From Sphingomonas asaccharolytica NBRC 15499 (lineage in GTDB: Bacteria; Pseudomonadota; Alphaproteobacteria; Sphingomonadales; Sphingomonadaceae): 64,000 bases of DNA. The notes beneath the pieces were generated by a model that ran no database searches, was not told where the DNA came from, and saw only the letters and a list, made by a program, of their open reading frames with translations. The stretch covers positions 1-64,000 of the forward strand of contig NZ_BCYU01000005.1 of the NCBI RefSeq assembly GCF_001598355.1, read 5' to 3'. Made by a program: the position numbers and the translations under genes. How positions within the stretch are numbered: position 1 is the first letter of the stretch; each line of letters opens with the position of its first letter. Below, in pieces: positions 18,000-26,581 of this stretch.

Positions 18000-18992
18000 A
18001 TGCGCCGAACGATATCGATCCAGCCCGAGACCTTCCCGCTTAGCGCCCCGTTCCGCATCTCGCGCGGGACCAAGACCGCCGCCGAGGTCGTGACCGTGCG
18101 GATCGAGCAGGACGGCGTGGCAGGGCGCGGCGAATGCGTTCCCTATCCGCGCTATGGCGAGACGGTCGACGGCACGGTGGCCGCGATCGGCGCGGTACGC
18201 GACGCGCTCGAAAATGGGGTCGGACGTGACGAGCTGCTGCGGCTGATGCCGGCAGGTGCCGCGCGCAACGCTGTGGACTGCGCCTTGTGGGACCTGGAGG
18301 CGCGGCTGGCGAGCAGCGACGTCGCGACGATGATCGGCCTGAAGCAACCGCTTGGCCCGATCGCGACGGCGATGACCGTCGGGCTGGACACGCCCGACCG
18401 GATGCGCGTGGCCGCGGCGGCGCTGGCCGACGTGCAGCTGATCAAGGTCAAGGTCGACCGCACCGATCCCGCCGCGCAATTGCGCGCGGTCCGCGACACG
18501 GCGCCCCTGCCCCGCCTGATCGTCGACCCCAATGAGAGCTGGACGATCGACGAGGTGCGGTCGCTTCAGCACTTGCTGCTTGAACTGAGGGTCGACTTGC
18601 TCGAACAGCCGCTGCCGGCGGCGGACGATGCCGCGCTGACGGGGTTCGTTTCGGCCATCCCCATCGCCGCCGACGAATCGGTCCACGCCGCAGCTGACCT
18701 CGCAGCGCTGCCCGACGGCTATGGCGTGGTGAACATCAAGCTCGACAAGGCCGGCGGCCTGACCGGGGCGCTCGAGTTGGCGCAAGAAGCGCGCCGGCTC
18801 GGATTGGACGTGATGACCGGCTGCATGATCTGCTCCTCGCTGTCGATCGCGCCGGCGCTGATGATCGCCGCGGACAGCGTGTTCGCTGATCTCGACGGCC
18901 CGTTGTGGCTGGCCCACGATCGGGAGGGCGGGGTCGAATGCGTTGCCGGGACGCTCAGCGCACCGCGGCCTGGGTTCTGGGGCAACATTTAA
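18000..18992 (+). CDS. dgcA: N-acetyl-D-glutamate racemase DgcA (enolase superfamily)
   Basis: A 330-aa member of the muconate-lactonising/dipeptide-epimerase branch of the enolase superfamily. It shows the capping domain (FPLSAPFRISRGTKTAAEVV), the K-x-K catalytic motif in LIKVKVD, metal ligands in VDPNES, LLEQPL and AADESVH, and the opposite-face base in NIKLDKAGG. Because it directly follows dgcN, N-acetyl-D-Glu racemase is a better call than L-Ala-D/L-Glu epimerase. The pair would convert D-Glu to N-acetyl-L-Glu and feed L-glutamate metabolism, with D-Glu likely coming from peptidoglycan. Confidence 0.82.
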   Translation: MRRTISIQPETFPLSAPFRISRGTKTAAEVVTVRIEQDGVAGRGECVPYPRYGETVDGTVAAIGAVRDALENGVGRDELLRLMPAGAARNAVDCALWDLEARLASSDVATMIGLKQPLGPIATAMTVGLDTPDRMRVAAAALADVQLIKVKVDRTDPAAQLRAVRDTAPLPRLIVDPNESWTIDEVRSLQHLLLELRVDLLEQPLPAADDAALTGFVSAIPIAADESVHAAADLAALPDGYGVVNIKLDKAGGLTGALELAQEARRLGLDVMTGCMICSSLSIAPALMIAADSVFADLDGPLWLAHDREGGVECVAGTLSAPRPGFWGNI

Positions 18993-19048
18993 CATATGCG
19001 CATTTGGTTTGCCGCCTAGCGGACCACAGGGATAGGATTGTCCAGGAT

Positions 19049-19624
19049 CTACTTGATGCGGGTCAGATAGGCCTTGAAGACGGCGGCCCAGCTCCGTCCG
19101 CCATCCTGTGAATAAGAGATTTCAAAGCGGTGCGAATCTGCCGTGATGTCCGACCAAACCCCGCGCACCAAGACGTTGCGGTCCTTGTATTTCCCGGTCG
19201 CGTAAAACTCGCCCCTCCCGTCCTTGAATCCACCGATCTCCGGCGTGTCCACCTCGGCGCCGTCGCTGTCGATATAGGACTGGCTCCATTGGCGAGACTT
19301 CGCGTTATAGAGAAAGATCGTCGCGCCCTGCCAATGTCCGTCCTGGCCGTCGACATCGAGCTCCTCGATCCAGCCCCGGCCACCCCAGATCGGCGTAGCG
19401 GTCTTGGTGCCATCGGAAGTGGTGATACGGGTTCCGCCGTCGAACGGATCGAGCACACGGGTGATGTGCGTGTGCCAGACGCCGCGCGCGAAATCGAAAT
19501 CGTGCGATCCGTCGTGCGGCACTTGCGGCACGGTATTGGTGTCGGCAGCGCGACCGATGCCGACGGGCAGACTGAGCGCGAGAGTCAAGGCCAGACCGAG
19601 GGCCATTGGGGTGCGAACGTTCAT
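19049..19624 (-). CDS. Secreted DUF1579-like protein, copy 2
   Basis: A 191-aa paralogue of the protein at 4634-5224. It has a signal peptide (MNVRTPMALGLALTLALSLP) and the core HDFDFARGVWHTHITRVLDP. Aligned later blocks are GFKDGRGEFY and SQDGGRSWAAVF. GGAG lies about 8 nt upstream of the ATG at 19624. It is convergent with dgcA, with a 56-nt gap. No catalytic residue is obvious, and a lipocalin-like binding role is a guess. Confidence 0.65.
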   Translation of the reverse strand: MNVRTPMALGLALTLALSLPVGIGRAADTNTVPQVPHDGSHDFDFARGVWHTHITRVLDPFDGGTRITTSDGTKTATPIWGGRGWIEELDVDGQDGHWQGATIFLYNAKSRQWSQSYIDSDGAEVDTPEIGGFKDGRGEFYATGKYKDRNVLVRGVWSDITADSHRFEISYSQDGGRSWAAVFKAYLTRIK

Positions 19625-19778
19625 CCCTACATCTCCGATAAGCGAGCGTGATCGCGCCACATGTGATCGGACGCACGATCAGATCGAAGTGCCGGTTTTA
19701 GGAAATCTTCCTGGTCCACTCAGTCGGGTGTGCTGGAGAACGGCGCGGTAGCACGCCACTAATTCCATATTAAGGCGT

Positions 19779-19798
19779 TGTCCGTTTCATAACGGACA
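19779..19798. promoter_or_regulatory. Hairpin just upstream of the receiver-protein start
   Basis: Perfect 8-bp inverted repeat TGTCCGTT/AACGGACA with a 4-nt loop. It ends 12 nt before the ATG at 19811 and directly before the GGGGAGAAGG ribosome site. It may be an operator or a leader hairpin. The half-site TGTCCG/CGGACA recurs at 57544-57568. Confidence 0.45.
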
Positions 19799-19810
19799 GG
19801 GGAGAAGGTC

Positions 19811-20209
19811 ATGTTCAATGTGCTCGTCGTTGACGACTCGCTCACCGTGAGGGCGATCATCGAGCAATTGCTTGAGGGCGAGAAAGATTTTCGGGTCGTG
19901 GGATCCGCGGACAGTGTGGTTGCGGCGCGGGAAATGATCGAAAAATTCGTGCCGAGCGTCATCATACTCGATCTCGCCATGCCGGGTATCGACGGCTTCG
20001 CTTTCCTGGATGAGCTGGCCGGACATCCGCACGCTCCCGTCCTTGTGGTATCGTCGCACACGACATGGGGATCGTCCGCCGAGACCGAGGCGATCGAGCG
20101 CGGCGCGAAAGCATGCTTCGACAAGGCTGAATTGGTCCGCCACGGAAAGAGCTTCGTCGCGTTGGTCAGGAAAGCCGTGAACAACACGGCAACATTGGAT
20201 CGGGCGTAG
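19811..20209 (+). CDS. Single-domain response regulator (CheY/CheB-type receiver)
   Basis: A 132-aa protein that is only a receiver domain. It has the acidic pair in VVDDS (residues 8-9), phospho-acceptor Asp54 in ILDLAMPGIDG, a Ser at 81 in VVSSHTT, and Lys105 in ACFDKAE. The sequence is closest in flavour to CheB/CheY receivers, but no output domain, kinase or chemotaxis gene is near. It probably passes on a phosphate signal by protein contact. A hairpin and a strong ribosome site precede it. Confidence 0.88.
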   Translation: MFNVLVVDDSLTVRAIIEQLLEGEKDFRVVGSADSVVAAREMIEKFVPSVIILDLAMPGIDGFAFLDELAGHPHAPVLVVSSHTTWGSSAETEAIERGAKACFDKAELVRHGKSFVALVRKAVNNTATLDRA

Positions 20210-20393
20210 CGAACCCTGCCCTTGGGTGTTGTCGACGCACGTGGAACGATAGTCCGGATCGGCGGCCATGGGAGCAACCCAGTCGGGCGACGTGGTTCCG
20301 TCGAGAATGTCGCCCGATTTCCCGGGATATCAGAGAATTACGTTCCAGATTATGGCGCGCGTGCCGCAGGCTCAAAACTTATCCGGTTGCCCA

Positions 20394-20768
20394 TCATTCT
20401 GTCCGCCAATAATCGAACGCGATCCGCTGCTGCTCGCGCACCAGCTTCATCGCTGCCGGCCCAGTCCACGGCCCATCATACCCCAGCACGAACGCCCTCG
20501 CCCCGACCCACCAGCCCTGCCCGGGCAGACCATCGGATTCGCGCACGACCAGTACCGCCAGCCCGGGTTCGCCCGCCGTGATCGCGGCTTCGTCGATCAG
20601 GTCGAGCGTCTTGCATACAGCGCGCATCTTGGGCCGGGTGAAACGGTGCCCCAATTGCGCGAGCAGGTGCGAATAGCTGATCGCCTCGCCCGCTTTGGCC
20701 GCCTCAATCAGCAGCGCCCGGACGCGGGCGACGTCGGCGATCGAATTGGCGGAGTTCTGGTCGATCAT
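20394..20768 (-). CDS. Conserved hypothetical protein
   Basis: A 124-aa protein of unknown role. It opens MIDQNSANSIADVARVRALL. Residues 20-60 (AAKAGEAISYSHLLAQLGH, then FTRPKMRAVCKTLDLIDEAA) look like a small winged helix. A strand with LAVLVVRESDGLPGQGWW follows. The layout recalls a helical DNA-binding unit, but I do not recognise a named family. GAAGG lies 5 nt before the ATG at 20768; a TTG 10 codons upstream is less likely. It is divergent from the EEP gene. Confidence 0.6.
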   Translation of the reverse strand: MIDQNSANSIADVARVRALLIEAAKAGEAISYSHLLAQLGHRFTRPKMRAVCKTLDLIDEAAITAGEPGLAVLVVRESDGLPGQGWWVGARAFVLGYDGPWTGPAAMKLVREQQRIAFDYWRTE

Positions 20769-20851
20769 GACGCCTTCGGGATGACATGCACCGGTCAATT
20801 GGGCTAGTCCTCTGCAACCCGCACCTATCGGAGGCGTTCACACAAGCTCCA

Positions 20852-21547
20852 ATGATCAAGGTCGCGAGCTACAATATCCGCAAAGGGGTCGGCACCGATC
20901 GCATCCGCAGTCCGGAGCGGATCCTGGCGGTGCTGCACGAAATCGACGCCGATGTGATCGCTTTGCAGGAAGCCGATCGACGATTCGGCCGGCGAGCGGC
21001 GATCCTTGGGCCCGACCATTTGTCCGATCACGGGTCGTGGAAGGCGCTGCCATTCGGTGCCCGTCCGCTGTCGAGTGGATGGCATGGCAACGTGCTGCTG
21101 GTCCGACGTGACGTGCAAGTGGTCGATTGCGAGGCGATCCATTTGCCGACGCTGGAGCCACGCGGCGCAGTGATGGCCGATCTGCGCATTCGCGGCCAGG
21201 CGCTCCGCGTGGTCGGCATGCACCTCGATCTGTCGGGGCTGATGCGACGGCGCCAGGCCGACGCGATCCTGGCGCATCTCGACGCCAGCACGCAGCAATT
21301 GCCGACGGTGATGATGGGCGACCTCAACGAATGGACGCGGTCATCGGGCTGCCTCAAGGATTTCGGCGCGCGCTTCCACTTCGCCACGACCGGGCCCAGT
21401 TTTCACGCGCGGCGACCGGTTGGACGGCTCGACCGCATCATGGCGTCGCCCGACCTCGCGATCACCGATTGCGGGGTGCATGTCAGCCATGCATCGCGCT
21501 GGGCATCCGACCACCTGCCGATCTGGGCCAAGGTGGAGACGGCATGA
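20852..21547 (+). CDS. Endonuclease/exonuclease/phosphatase (EEP) family protein
   Basis: A 231-aa cytosolic EEP-fold hydrolase. Metal and phosphate ligands are visible in SYNIRKG, VIALQEADRRF, MHLDLSG, MMGDLNEW and the C-terminal SDHLPI. Members cut phosphodiesters or phospholipid head groups. Its stop overlaps the start of the patatin gene (ATGA), so the two are made together and may act on related lipids. The ATG at 20852 gives a normal family N-terminus. Confidence 0.85.
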   Translation: MIKVASYNIRKGVGTDRIRSPERILAVLHEIDADVIALQEADRRFGRRAAILGPDHLSDHGSWKALPFGARPLSSGWHGNVLLVRRDVQVVDCEAIHLPTLEPRGAVMADLRIRGQALRVVGMHLDLSGLMRRRQADAILAHLDASTQQLPTVMMGDLNEWTRSSGCLKDFGARFHFATTGPSFHARRPVGRLDRIMASPDLAITDCGVHVSHASRWASDHLPIWAKVETA

Positions 21548-23829
21548 CGCGCGAGAAGGAGCTGCGCATGGCGCTGGTCTGCTACGGCGGGATCAGCCTC
21601 GCGGTCTATATGCACGGCATCACCAAGGAGATCTGGCGGCTGGCGCGGGCCAGCCGAGCCTACCATTCGGGCCAGGCGCCGCACGTCAAATCGACCGAAC
21701 ATATATATTTCGGACTGTTGAGCGAGATCGAGAAGGAAGCCGATATCCGGCTGCGCGTGCTGCCCGACATTATCGCCGGCGCCAGCGCGGGCGGGATCAA
21801 CGGCGTGTTTCTGGCGCAGGCGCTGGCGACCGGGCAGAGCCTAGAGCCGCTGACGCAATTGTGGCTCGACGTCGCCGATATCGAGGCGTTGCTCGATCCG
21901 AAGGCGGCGCCGTCGCACCGTTTGTCCAAGGCTTGGGCATTGCCGATCGCCTGGATGGCGCAGCGGCGCGGTGCCGCGAGAGTCGACGAATTGGTCGAGG
22001 CCGGAGCACGCGCCGAGGTCGAGCGCAAGCTGTCGCATTTCGTCCGCTCGCGCTGGTTCGAACCGCCCTTCGGGGGCGAGCGCTTCACCAACCTGGTGCT
22101 CGATGCGCTGGCGGCGATGGGGGCAGGCGGAGGCGATGGACGATTGCTGCCCGCCGGGCAACCGCTCGATCTGTTCGTCACCGTCACTGATTTCCGCGGC
22201 CATCCCGAGCGGCTCGAGCTCAATTCGCCGCCCGAGGTGCTGGAGACCGAGCACCGTCTGGTCATCCCGTTCACCGATCACGGCATGGGTGCGTTTGCGG
22301 ATCCCGCCGAGCTCGTCTTCGCCGCGCGGGCCACATCGAGCTTCCCCGGCGCCTTTCCGCCCTTCACCGTCGCCGAGCTGGACAAGGTGCTGGCCGACCG
22401 GGAAATGATATGGCCGACGCGTGAGACGTTCCTCGAACGCGCGCTGCCGCGGCAATATGCGGTCAACGCGATCGACAGCGCCGTGCTGATCGACGGGTCG
22501 GTATTGGTCAACGCGCCGTTCCGCCCGGCGATCGACGCCCTGCGCGAGCGCCCCGCGCGGCGCGAAATCGACCGGCGGTTCATCTATATCGACCCCTCGC
22601 CCGGCGCCGGTTTCCATTTCGGCACCACCGCGGCGCCATCGCCGGGCTTCTTCCAGACGATCATCGGCGCGATCTCCGAAATTCCGCGGCAGCAGCCGAT
22701 CCGCGACAATCTCGAGGAAATCCAGGATCGCAGCCAGCGGATCGAGAATATGCGCGCGATCACGCGGTCGATCCGTCCCGAGGTCGAGACGCAGATCGAA
22801 AGCCTGTTCGACTATACGCTTTTCATGGACTCGCCGACGCCGACGCGGCTCAAGAACTGGCGAATCAAGGCACAGAATGCGGCAGCCGCGAAGTCCGGTT
22901 TTGCTTACGCCGCTTATGGCCATCTCAAGGTCGCAGGCGTCATCGACCTGATCAGCAACCTGCTCCACGCCGTGGGTGGCGAGACCGGGGCCGACCGCCT
23001 GATGCGCATCCGCCAGGTCGTCGAAGCGGCGGTGCAGGCCAGCGACGGCGGGCTGACCTTCGCCGGCAAGGCCAGCGAATCGGCGATCCTGTTCCTGCGC
23101 TCGTTCGACCTCGGCTTCCGCATCCGTCGGCTGCGGCTGGTCGCGCGCCGGCTCGCCGAACTGGAAGAAGATCTGTCCGAGGAGCAGCTCACCACCGCGC
23201 GCGACGCGATTTACGAGGCACTCGCGGCTTATCTCGAGGCCAAACGGACCGATACGCATGCGGCGTTACGCCGCGACGTGCGCAGCCTGCGCAGCGATGC
23301 GGCACCATTGCTCGAAAAGCTGGCGGCATCGCTCAACCTCAAGCGGCTCGATGACGATACCGACGCCAAGCTCGCCGACGCCTTTGCCGGCATGGCGAAG
23401 GATGTGAAGCGGCCGTTGTTGCTCAGCTATCTCGGCTTCCCCTTTTTCGACGTCGCGACCTTGCCGCTGCTCCAGGGCGAAGGGCTCGACGAATTCGACC
23501 CGATCAAGGTCGACCGCATCGCGCCGGAGGATGCCACCGCGATCCGCACCGGCGGCGCCGAAGCGACCTTGAAAGGCATTCAGTTCAACAGCTTCGGCGC
23601 TTTCTTCAGTCGCGCCTATCGCGAGAACGATTATCTCTGGGGCCGGCTGCACGGCGCCGAGCGGATGATCGACATCATCGTGTCCGCGCTGCCGCCGCGC
23701 GTGCGGATGAAGCCGGGACGCGTCGCCGCGATCAAGCGCAATGCGTTCCACGCAATCCTGGACGAAGAGGAAGCACGGCTGACCGCGGTTCCGGGCATGA
23801 TCGATGCGCTCAGGCGGGAAGTGGGCTGA
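21544..23829 (+). CDS. Large patatin-related phospholipase-like protein
   Basis: A 761-aa protein of the large patatin-related family. The opening MALVCYGGISLAVYMHGITK is characteristic. The nucleophile elbow IIAGASAGGINGVF places Ser81, and Asp317 in LIDGSVLVNAP completes the Ser-Asp dyad. The second half is helical and has a DUF3376-like look. There is no signal peptide, so it acts in the cytoplasm or at the inner membrane. It overlaps the EEP gene by 4 nt. Lipid acyl-hydrolase activity is inferred from the dyad. Confidence 0.85.
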   Translation: MTREKELRMALVCYGGISLAVYMHGITKEIWRLARASRAYHSGQAPHVKSTEHIYFGLLSEIEKEADIRLRVLPDIIAGASAGGINGVFLAQALATGQSLEPLTQLWLDVADIEALLDPKAAPSHRLSKAWALPIAWMAQRRGAARVDELVEAGARAEVERKLSHFVRSRWFEPPFGGERFTNLVLDALAAMGAGGGDGRLLPAGQPLDLFVTVTDFRGHPERLELNSPPEVLETEHRLVIPFTDHGMGAFADPAELVFAARATSSFPGAFPPFTVAELDKVLADREMIWPTRETFLERALPRQYAVNAIDSAVLIDGSVLVNAPFRPAIDALRERPARREIDRRFIYIDPSPGAGFHFGTTAAPSPGFFQTIIGAISEIPRQQPIRDNLEEIQDRSQRIENMRAITRSIRPEVETQIESLFDYTLFMDSPTPTRLKNWRIKAQNAAAAKSGFAYAAYGHLKVAGVIDLISNLLHAVGGETGADRLMRIRQVVEAAVQASDGGLTFAGKASESAILFLRSFDLGFRIRRLRLVARRLAELEEDLSEEQLTTARDAIYEALAAYLEAKRTDTHAALRRDVRSLRSDAAPLLEKLAASLNLKRLDDDTDAKLADAFAGMAKDVKRPLLLSYLGFPFFDVATLPLLQGEGLDEFDPIKVDRIAPEDATAIRTGGAEATLKGIQFNSFGAFFSRAYRENDYLWGRLHGAERMIDIIVSALPPRVRMKPGRVAAIKRNAFHAILDEEEARLTAVPGMIDALRREVG

Positions 23830-23880
23830 GATTGCGCCCCGGGCTCGCTTGGCTTGGACGTCGACCGTCTCAAACACGCT

Positions 23881-24042
23881 CTATAGCGTCGTCGCGATCA
23901 GCACGTTCCCAACGAGCACAGCGGCCATGACGATCATCAACACGCCCTTGAGCCGCGTATTTGGCCGACGGCATAACCGCACCCCGAAATAGACGAGGAT
24001 CGCCGCCGCGATCATCGCAACGGCATAGATCATCTCCAACAT
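23881..24042 (-). CDS. Small two-helix membrane protein (53 aa)
   Basis: A 53-aa open frame starting at ATG 24042 (MLEMIYAVAMIAAAILVYFG). Two hydrophobic stretches (residues 3-20 and about 33-52, ending VLIATTL) are joined by a basic loop with RLCRRPNTRLKG. This is a clear helical-hairpin membrane protein with positive residues on one side. It starts 5 nt after the stop of the threonine dehydratase gene and probably shares its transcript. I recognise no family. Confidence 0.65.
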   Translation of the reverse strand: MLEMIYAVAMIAAAILVYFGVRLCRRPNTRLKGVLMIVMAAVLVGNVLIATTL

Positions 24043-24047
24043 CGCGC

Positions 24048-25058
24048 TCAGGACTCGCTTTCGCTGAGCGCCGGGAAAGCCGGTGCCTCAGCGGGTTCGG
24101 GGGCAAGCGCCCTAGCATAAGCGTCGATATCGACATTGCCGCCCGACAGGATGACCAGCATTCCCGCCTCGACGGCAACCTTGCCCGCGAGCAATGCCGC
24201 CAACCCGACCGCGCCGCCCGGCTCCACCACGAGATGCAGCTTCGCCGCCGCCCAGCGCTGCGCTGCGCGGACCTCGGCTTCGCTGACCGCCACACCCTTG
24301 GCATCGCGTCGCGCCAGCACCTCGAAGGTCAGGGGAGAGACGACCGGCGTCTGCAGCGCATCGCACGCGGTCGGCGGCGGGTTGGGGCCGACCGGCTCGA
24401 TCCAGCTCGCTTCCAGGCTGCGGCACATATCGTCCCAGCCTTCGGGTTCGACCACGGTGATCCTGGCTTCGGTCAGGCCAAGCGCGATACCCGCGGCGAG
24501 TCCGCCGCCGCCGCAGGGAATCACGACATGGCTGGGTTCCCCCAGCCCGATGGCCTCCATCTGCCGCCGCGCCTCGATTCCCGCGCTGCCCTGCCCTTCG
24601 ATGATCCACGGATCGTCGAAACTCGGCACCAACACCGCGCCGCGCGCTTCGGCCAGCTCGGCGGCGATTCGTACCCGGTCCTCGGTCATGCGATCATAAG
24701 GGACGATTTCGGCTCCGAGCGCGAGCGTACCGTCGCGCTTCGCCTTGGGCGCATCCGACGGCATCACGATCGTTGCGGGGATGCCCAACCGCTTAGCTGC
24801 CCAGGCGACTCCCTGGGCGTGATTACCCGATGAGAAAGCGACCACGCCCTTCGCGCGCTGATTGTCCTTCAAAGCGGTCAGGCGGTGCCACGCGCCGCGT
24901 AGCTTGAACGCGCCGATCGGCTGCAGCGATTCGGCCTTGAAGGCGATCATCACACCATTGATTTCATGCGTGAAAAGCGGCGATGGCGCCAGGATCGCGG
25001 CGATCTTCGCCGCCGCGTCGCGGACGCCCGCCCGTGTCGGCTGTCTTACGATTGTCAC
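24048..25058 (-). CDS. Threonine/serine dehydratase (PLP-dependent)
   Basis: A 336-aa fold-type II PLP enzyme. It has the Schiff-base Lys52 in IGAFKLRGA, the Asn loop SSGNHAQGVAW and the phosphate cradle CGGGGLAAGI. It lacks the C-terminal ACT regulatory domain of biosynthetic IlvA, so it is a catabolic-type threonine ammonia-lyase or serine dehydratase/racemase-like enzyme. The GTG start at 25058 has CGGAGG upstream. It is divergent from the ornithine decarboxylase leader. A small membrane protein gene follows in the same unit. Confidence 0.85.
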   Translation of the reverse strand: MTIVRQPTRAGVRDAAAKIAAILAPSPLFTHEINGVMIAFKAESLQPIGAFKLRGAWHRLTALKDNQRAKGVVAFSSGNHAQGVAWAAKRLGIPATIVMPSDAPKAKRDGTLALGAEIVPYDRMTEDRVRIAAELAEARGAVLVPSFDDPWIIEGQGSAGIEARRQMEAIGLGEPSHVVIPCGGGGLAAGIALGLTEARITVVEPEGWDDMCRSLEASWIEPVGPNPPPTACDALQTPVVSPLTFEVLARRDAKGVAVSEAEVRAAQRWAAAKLHLVVEPGGAVGLAALLAGKVAVEAGMLVILSGGNVDIDAYARALAPEPAEAPAFPALSESES

Positions 25059-25145
25059 TTTTCGCCTCCGCTCGCCAAAATCGGTTCCAAAAAGTCTTTA
25101 CTTGGTAACCTTTGGACCTTATCTGCCCGCTTCCCGCTGCCCCAT

Positions 25146-25203
25146 GGGACTTCCAACCGCAAGGCAGCATTTCACCGTACGGCGCAAGCCACTTGGAGGT
25201 CCC
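25146..25203 (+). ncRNA. speF-type RNA leader sequestering the ribosome site
   Basis: GGGACTTCCAA (25146-25156) pairs over all 11 positions, with one G-U, with TTGGAGGTCCC (25193-25203). The second arm contains the GGAGG ribosome site of the ornithine decarboxylase gene. Inside lie ACCGCAAGGC, a CCGTACGG hairpin and GCAAGCC. Position, structure and gene match the speF motif described upstream of alphaproteobacterial ornithine decarboxylases. It probably controls translation in response to polyamine state. Confidence 0.75.
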
Positions 25204-25208
25204 TTGAG

Positions 25209-26426
25209 TTGCACAAGCATCATAGCGCGCTGGGGCTAGCGAAAGCCCCTGGTAATTCCGCCCGCGGAATTGCTCTTGATCAGCGTCCGGTTCAGCCGGT
25301 CACGCTCATTCGTCCGCATGCGGCTTCCCGCGCCGCCCGATTCTTCGTCGAGAAGTTTCCGGGCCGCTCGATGTATGCCGTCAAGGCGAATCCCTCGCCC
25401 GAGTTGATCCAGATCCTCTGGGACAGCGGCATCACGCATTACGACGTCGCCTCGATCGCCGAGGTGCGGCTGGTGCGGCGTACGCTGCCCGACGCGACCT
25501 TGTGCTTCATGCACCCGGTCAAGGCCGAGGAAGCGATTCACGAGGCCTATTTCAAGCACGGCGTGAAGACGTTCAGCCTCGATTCGATCGAGGAACTGGA
25601 CAAGATCGTCCGCGCCACCCACGGCGCGAGCGACCTGACGTTGTGCGTGCGCCTGCGCGTCTCGTCCGAGCACTCGAAGCTCAGCCTCGCGTCGAAATTC
25701 GGCGTGGCGCCGGGTGAATCGAAGGAGCTGCTGTTCCAAGCGCGGCAAATCGCCGACGCTTTGGGCATCTGCTTCCATGTCGGCAGCCAGGCGATGACGC
25801 CGGCGGCTTATGCCGAGGCGATGGAGCGCGTGCGCCAGGCGATCGTCGAGGCCGGCGTGACGGTCGACGTCGTCGATGTCGGTGGCGGCTTCCCGTCGAC
25901 CTATCCCGGCATGGAGCCGCCGCCGCTCGAACATTATTTCGAGACGATCCATCGTGCGTTCGAGAGCCTGCCGATTTCCTATTCGGCGGAACTCTGGGCC
26001 GAACCGGGCCGGGCGCTATGTGCTGAGTACAGCTCGATCATCGTGCGCGTCGAAAAGCGCCGCGGCGACGAATTGTACATCAACGACGGCGCCTATGGCG
26101 CGCTGTTCGACGCCGCGCATATCGCCTGGCGGTTCCCGGTCACGCTGCTGCGCGAGCCGGATAGCCACGCCAGGGACATGGGGTACAGCTTCTACGGCCC
26201 GACTTGCGACGATCTCGACCATATGCGCGGGCCGTTCATGCTGCCGGCGGATGTGCGTGCGGGCGATTATCTCGAAATCGGGATGCTCGGTGCGTATGGT
26301 TCGGCGATGCGGACCGCGTTCAACGGCTTCGGATCGGACGAGACGGTGATCGTCGACGACGAGCCGATGGCGTCGCTTTATATGAGCGAGGACCGTGAGG
26401 TCGCGTCGAACGTCGTAAAGCTGTAA
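25209..26426 (+). CDS. Ornithine decarboxylase-type enzyme (alanine racemase-fold PLP decarboxylase)
   Basis: A 405-aa fold-type III decarboxylase. It has the PLP Lys59 in SMYAVKANPSP, HVGSQ, the glycine loop VVDVGGGFPS, EPGRALCAE, and the catalytic Cys-Asp of GPTCDDLDHM, which is ornithine-decarboxylase-like rather than LysA-like. It makes putrescine. The start is a TTG at 25209 placed 9 nt after GGAGG; an upstream in-frame ATG would run through the RNA leader. The DHS-like synthase follows, suggesting a two-step polyamine route. Confidence 0.87.
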   Translation: MHKHHSALGLAKAPGNSARGIALDQRPVQPVTLIRPHAASRAARFFVEKFPGRSMYAVKANPSPELIQILWDSGITHYDVASIAEVRLVRRTLPDATLCFMHPVKAEEAIHEAYFKHGVKTFSLDSIEELDKIVRATHGASDLTLCVRLRVSSEHSKLSLASKFGVAPGESKELLFQARQIADALGICFHVGSQAMTPAAYAEAMERVRQAIVEAGVTVDVVDVGGGFPSTYPGMEPPPLEHYFETIHRAFESLPISYSAELWAEPGRALCAEYSSIIVRVEKRRGDELYINDGAYGALFDAAHIAWRFPVTLLREPDSHARDMGYSFYGPTCDDLDHMRGPFMLPADVRAGDYLEIGMLGAYGSAMRTAFNGFGSDETVIVDDEPMASLYMSEDREVASNVVKL

Positions 26427-26443
26427 CGACAACCATTCAAAGC

Positions 26444-26517
26444 CGTCATACCAGCGAAAGCCGGTATCTCGGGCGGTATGCTTATTGCCTGAGACCTCAG
26501 CTTTCGCTGGGGTGACG
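26444..26517. repeat. Extragenic palindrome, type A copy 1
   Basis: An 18-nt arm CGTCATACCAGCGAAAGC (26444-26461) matches the complement of 26500-26517 at 16 of 18 positions. It lies between the ornithine decarboxylase and DHS-like genes. A related palindrome is at 32066-32145. Confidence 0.75.
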
Positions 26518-26581
26518 GCCATTGTTACGGGTTTCCGCGTCCCCATAACGACGGCGGCACGAGAAAAACGGGAACAGACCC

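Noticed and set aside
24966..25208. Longer ornithine decarboxylase starting at ATG 24966
   Set aside because: The extra 81 residues overlap the divergent threonine dehydratase gene and the speF leader and do not look like the family.
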